Source: Faecalibacterium sp. (GTDB lineage Bacteria > Bacillota > Clostridia > Oscillospirales > Ruminococcaceae). From it: a stretch of DNA of 23,543 bases. The position numbers were made by a program, and so were the translations under genes. Positions within the stretch are counted from its first letter, which is position 1; each line of letters starts with the position of its first letter. The stretch is taken from NCBI GenBank assembly GCA_020025795.1, contig JAHHRK010000012.1, positions 1-23,543 of the forward strand, given 5' to 3'. The notes beneath the pieces are model-generated. The model saw nothing but the letters and a program-made list of their open reading frames with translations, was not told the origin of the DNA and did not search any database. Positions 22,635 through 23,543 of the stretch are shown in pieces.

Positions 22635-23543
22635 TTAGAGAATGGTGGAGAAGATTTGGTTATCCTCGGCGCAGCAATCGCTGCTGTGAGCAAACTGGAT
22701 AATGCCTTCGTAATGCTCGCCGTAAATGGGTTCTTCCATCGTGCTGGAGCCGTAGCAAGGTACAGAGTAATCCAGCTGGCCGGCATTGATAATGGTGTTG
22801 TGATGCACCTGTACATTGCGGCAGGAAGAGAAGAAACCAGCCAGGCGTGGGCAGTCTACAATGGTATTGTTGCAAAGCTCGATGTCCTGGAACACCGGGT
22901 ATTCGGTGCGGCCACCGGGCAGGTAAACACCCATATAGATGACACCCATCTGCCAGGCGTTCAAATCGCAGTGACGAATCACATTATTGCGGATGAGCAG
23001 GTCGGTAACGCCCTGGCCTTCGCTCCAGCGGCTTTCGCAGCCGGTTTCGATTTGAATGGCAGCGCCCTGAATGTTTTCAAACAGATTGTTTTCCACCAGG
23101 CCGTGGCTGCCTTGCAGCAGTGCGCCGCGCGCACGGTTGTTGGTGAAGCGGCAGTTGCGGATGATGTAATAATCCGTATGGAACGTGCGGTTAAACACCA
23201 CGGTTTCATCGTCCAGCGCTGTCGGCAGCGCATCTTTCAGCTTCATGATGCAGGTGCGGTCTTCGGGCTGATAGCCGACTTCCAGAATTTCCGAAGTGTA
23301 GCCCACCGGAGAAAGGTCCGGATTGCGCAGCTCGATGATGCTGCCTTTTTCAAATTGCAAGGCCGCTTCGGCAACGCGCAGCGCTTTCAGCGTGTGGCTG
23401 TCCAGAATACGAACGCCCATGCTGGAATTATCGTGCAGGTTGATGCAGTCGTCGCCAGCGCCGGAAAAGTCGCAATCTTCGATAATGAAGTTGCCCTGCG
23501 AGTTGCCAACGTGCAGGCAGTCTACCGAAATCGAAACGCTGCG
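22635..23543 (-). CDS. Right-handed parallel beta-helix protein, C-terminal part (5' end outside window)
   Basis: The frame is open from the window edge to TAA 22637-22635, giving about 302 residues; the internal ATG at 23420 is not the start because the upstream codons continue the same fold (SVDCLHVGNSQGNFIIEDCD, then SGAGDDCINLHDNS). Repeated N-N and I-x-I/V-x-x-N-x-F/I units (IIRNCRFTNNRARG, LVENNLFENIQGAAIQIE, LLIRNNVIRHCD, ELCNNTIVDC, VQVHHNTIINAG) mark rungs of a pectate-lyase-like beta-helix. The GDDCINLHDNS turn and the RARGALLQG...SRWSEGQGV block resemble carbohydrate-active beta-helix enzymes such as GH110 alpha-galactosidases, so a glycoside hydrolase is likely, but family is uncertain without the N-terminus. 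No signal peptide can be judged. Gene is convergent with the ABC operon. Confidence 0.82.
   Translation of the reverse strand, partial: RSVSISVDCLHVGNSQGNFIIEDCDFSGAGDDCINLHDNSSMGVRILDSHTLKALRVAEAALQFEKGSIIELRNPDLSPVGYTSEILEVGYQPEDRTCIMKLKDALPTALDDETVVFNRTFHTDYYIIRNCRFTNNRARGALLQGSHGLVENNLFENIQGAAIQIETGCESRWSEGQGVTDLLIRNNVIRHCDLNAWQMGVIYMGVYLPGGRTEYPVFQDIELCNNTIVDCPRLAGFFSSCRNVQVHHNTIINAGQLDYSVPCYGSSTMEEPIYGEHYEGIIQFAHSSDCCAEDNQIFSTIL

Noticed and set aside
1..23543. CRISPR arrays, insertion sequences, tRNA or rRNA genes
   Set aside because: No regularly spaced repeats, transposase motifs, tRNA-like cloverleafs with CCA ends or rRNA signatures were seen on either strand by eye.

Overview
The window looks like chromosome from a gut Clostridia member of the Oscillospiraceae/Ruminococcaceae type (Faecalibacterium-, Subdoligranulum- or Gemmiger-like). 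This is inferred from moderately high GC with GC-rich third codon positions, AGGAGG-type ribosome sites, sigma-A promoters, a PPi-type phosphofructokinase, a CBS/DRTGG-containing manganese pyrophosphatase, a clostridial-style heterodimeric ABC exporter and a secreted Ig-like-domain peptidase. No rRNA, tRNA, CRISPR array, transposase or phage gene is visible. The genes read as ordinary, intact chromosomal genes in short transcription units, mostly separated by clear hairpin terminators.

Layout. 1-1206: the 3' end of an M18 aminopeptidase, then glutamyl-Q tRNA(Asp) synthetase. 1216-2752: a complete regulatory unit made of a sigma-A promoter, a yybP-ykoY (Mn2+) riboswitch, an overlapping intrinsic terminator, an ArsB/SLC13-type permease and a terminator. 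2780-4985: a promoter, a manganese-dependent family II pyrophosphatase with CBS and DRTGG domains, and an acylphosphatase. 5001-6361 (minus): a secreted C39-like cysteine peptidase with two Ig-like domains; its only well-placed start codon is AUU. 6505-7220: an HD-domain hydrolase. 7307-8842 (minus): a sodium-coupled NSS amino-acid transporter with a structured leader. 8925-10176: a MalY/PatB-type PLP C-S lyase. 10231-11659 (minus): PPi-dependent phosphofructokinase. 11688-12270: shikimate kinase. 12291-14474: an HI0933/BaiN-type flavoprotein and a TraX-like membrane protein. 14502-15980: a MATE exporter, whose stop lies 3 nt from the stop of a convergent DUF1287 secreted protein (minus). 16995-17812: a membrane-anchored XRE regulator. 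17864-22543: a MarR regulator with an apparent operator and two ABC half-exporters in one operon. 22557-23543 (minus): the 3' part of a right-handed beta-helix protein that runs off the window.

How they may work together. The strongest regulatory story is manganese: a Mn2+ riboswitch of transcriptional-ON design precedes a permease from a superfamily I do not recall as a standard member of this regulon, which makes it a candidate manganese efflux protein, and the next gene encodes a manganese-dependent enzyme. A second theme is phosphoanhydride metabolism: pyrophosphatase and acylphosphatase release phosphate from PPi and acyl phosphates, while the PFK a few kilobases away appears to use PPi as phosphoryl donor. 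The MarR-ABC-ABC operon is a textbook self-regulated drug or peptide exporter with one canonical and one degenerate ATP site.
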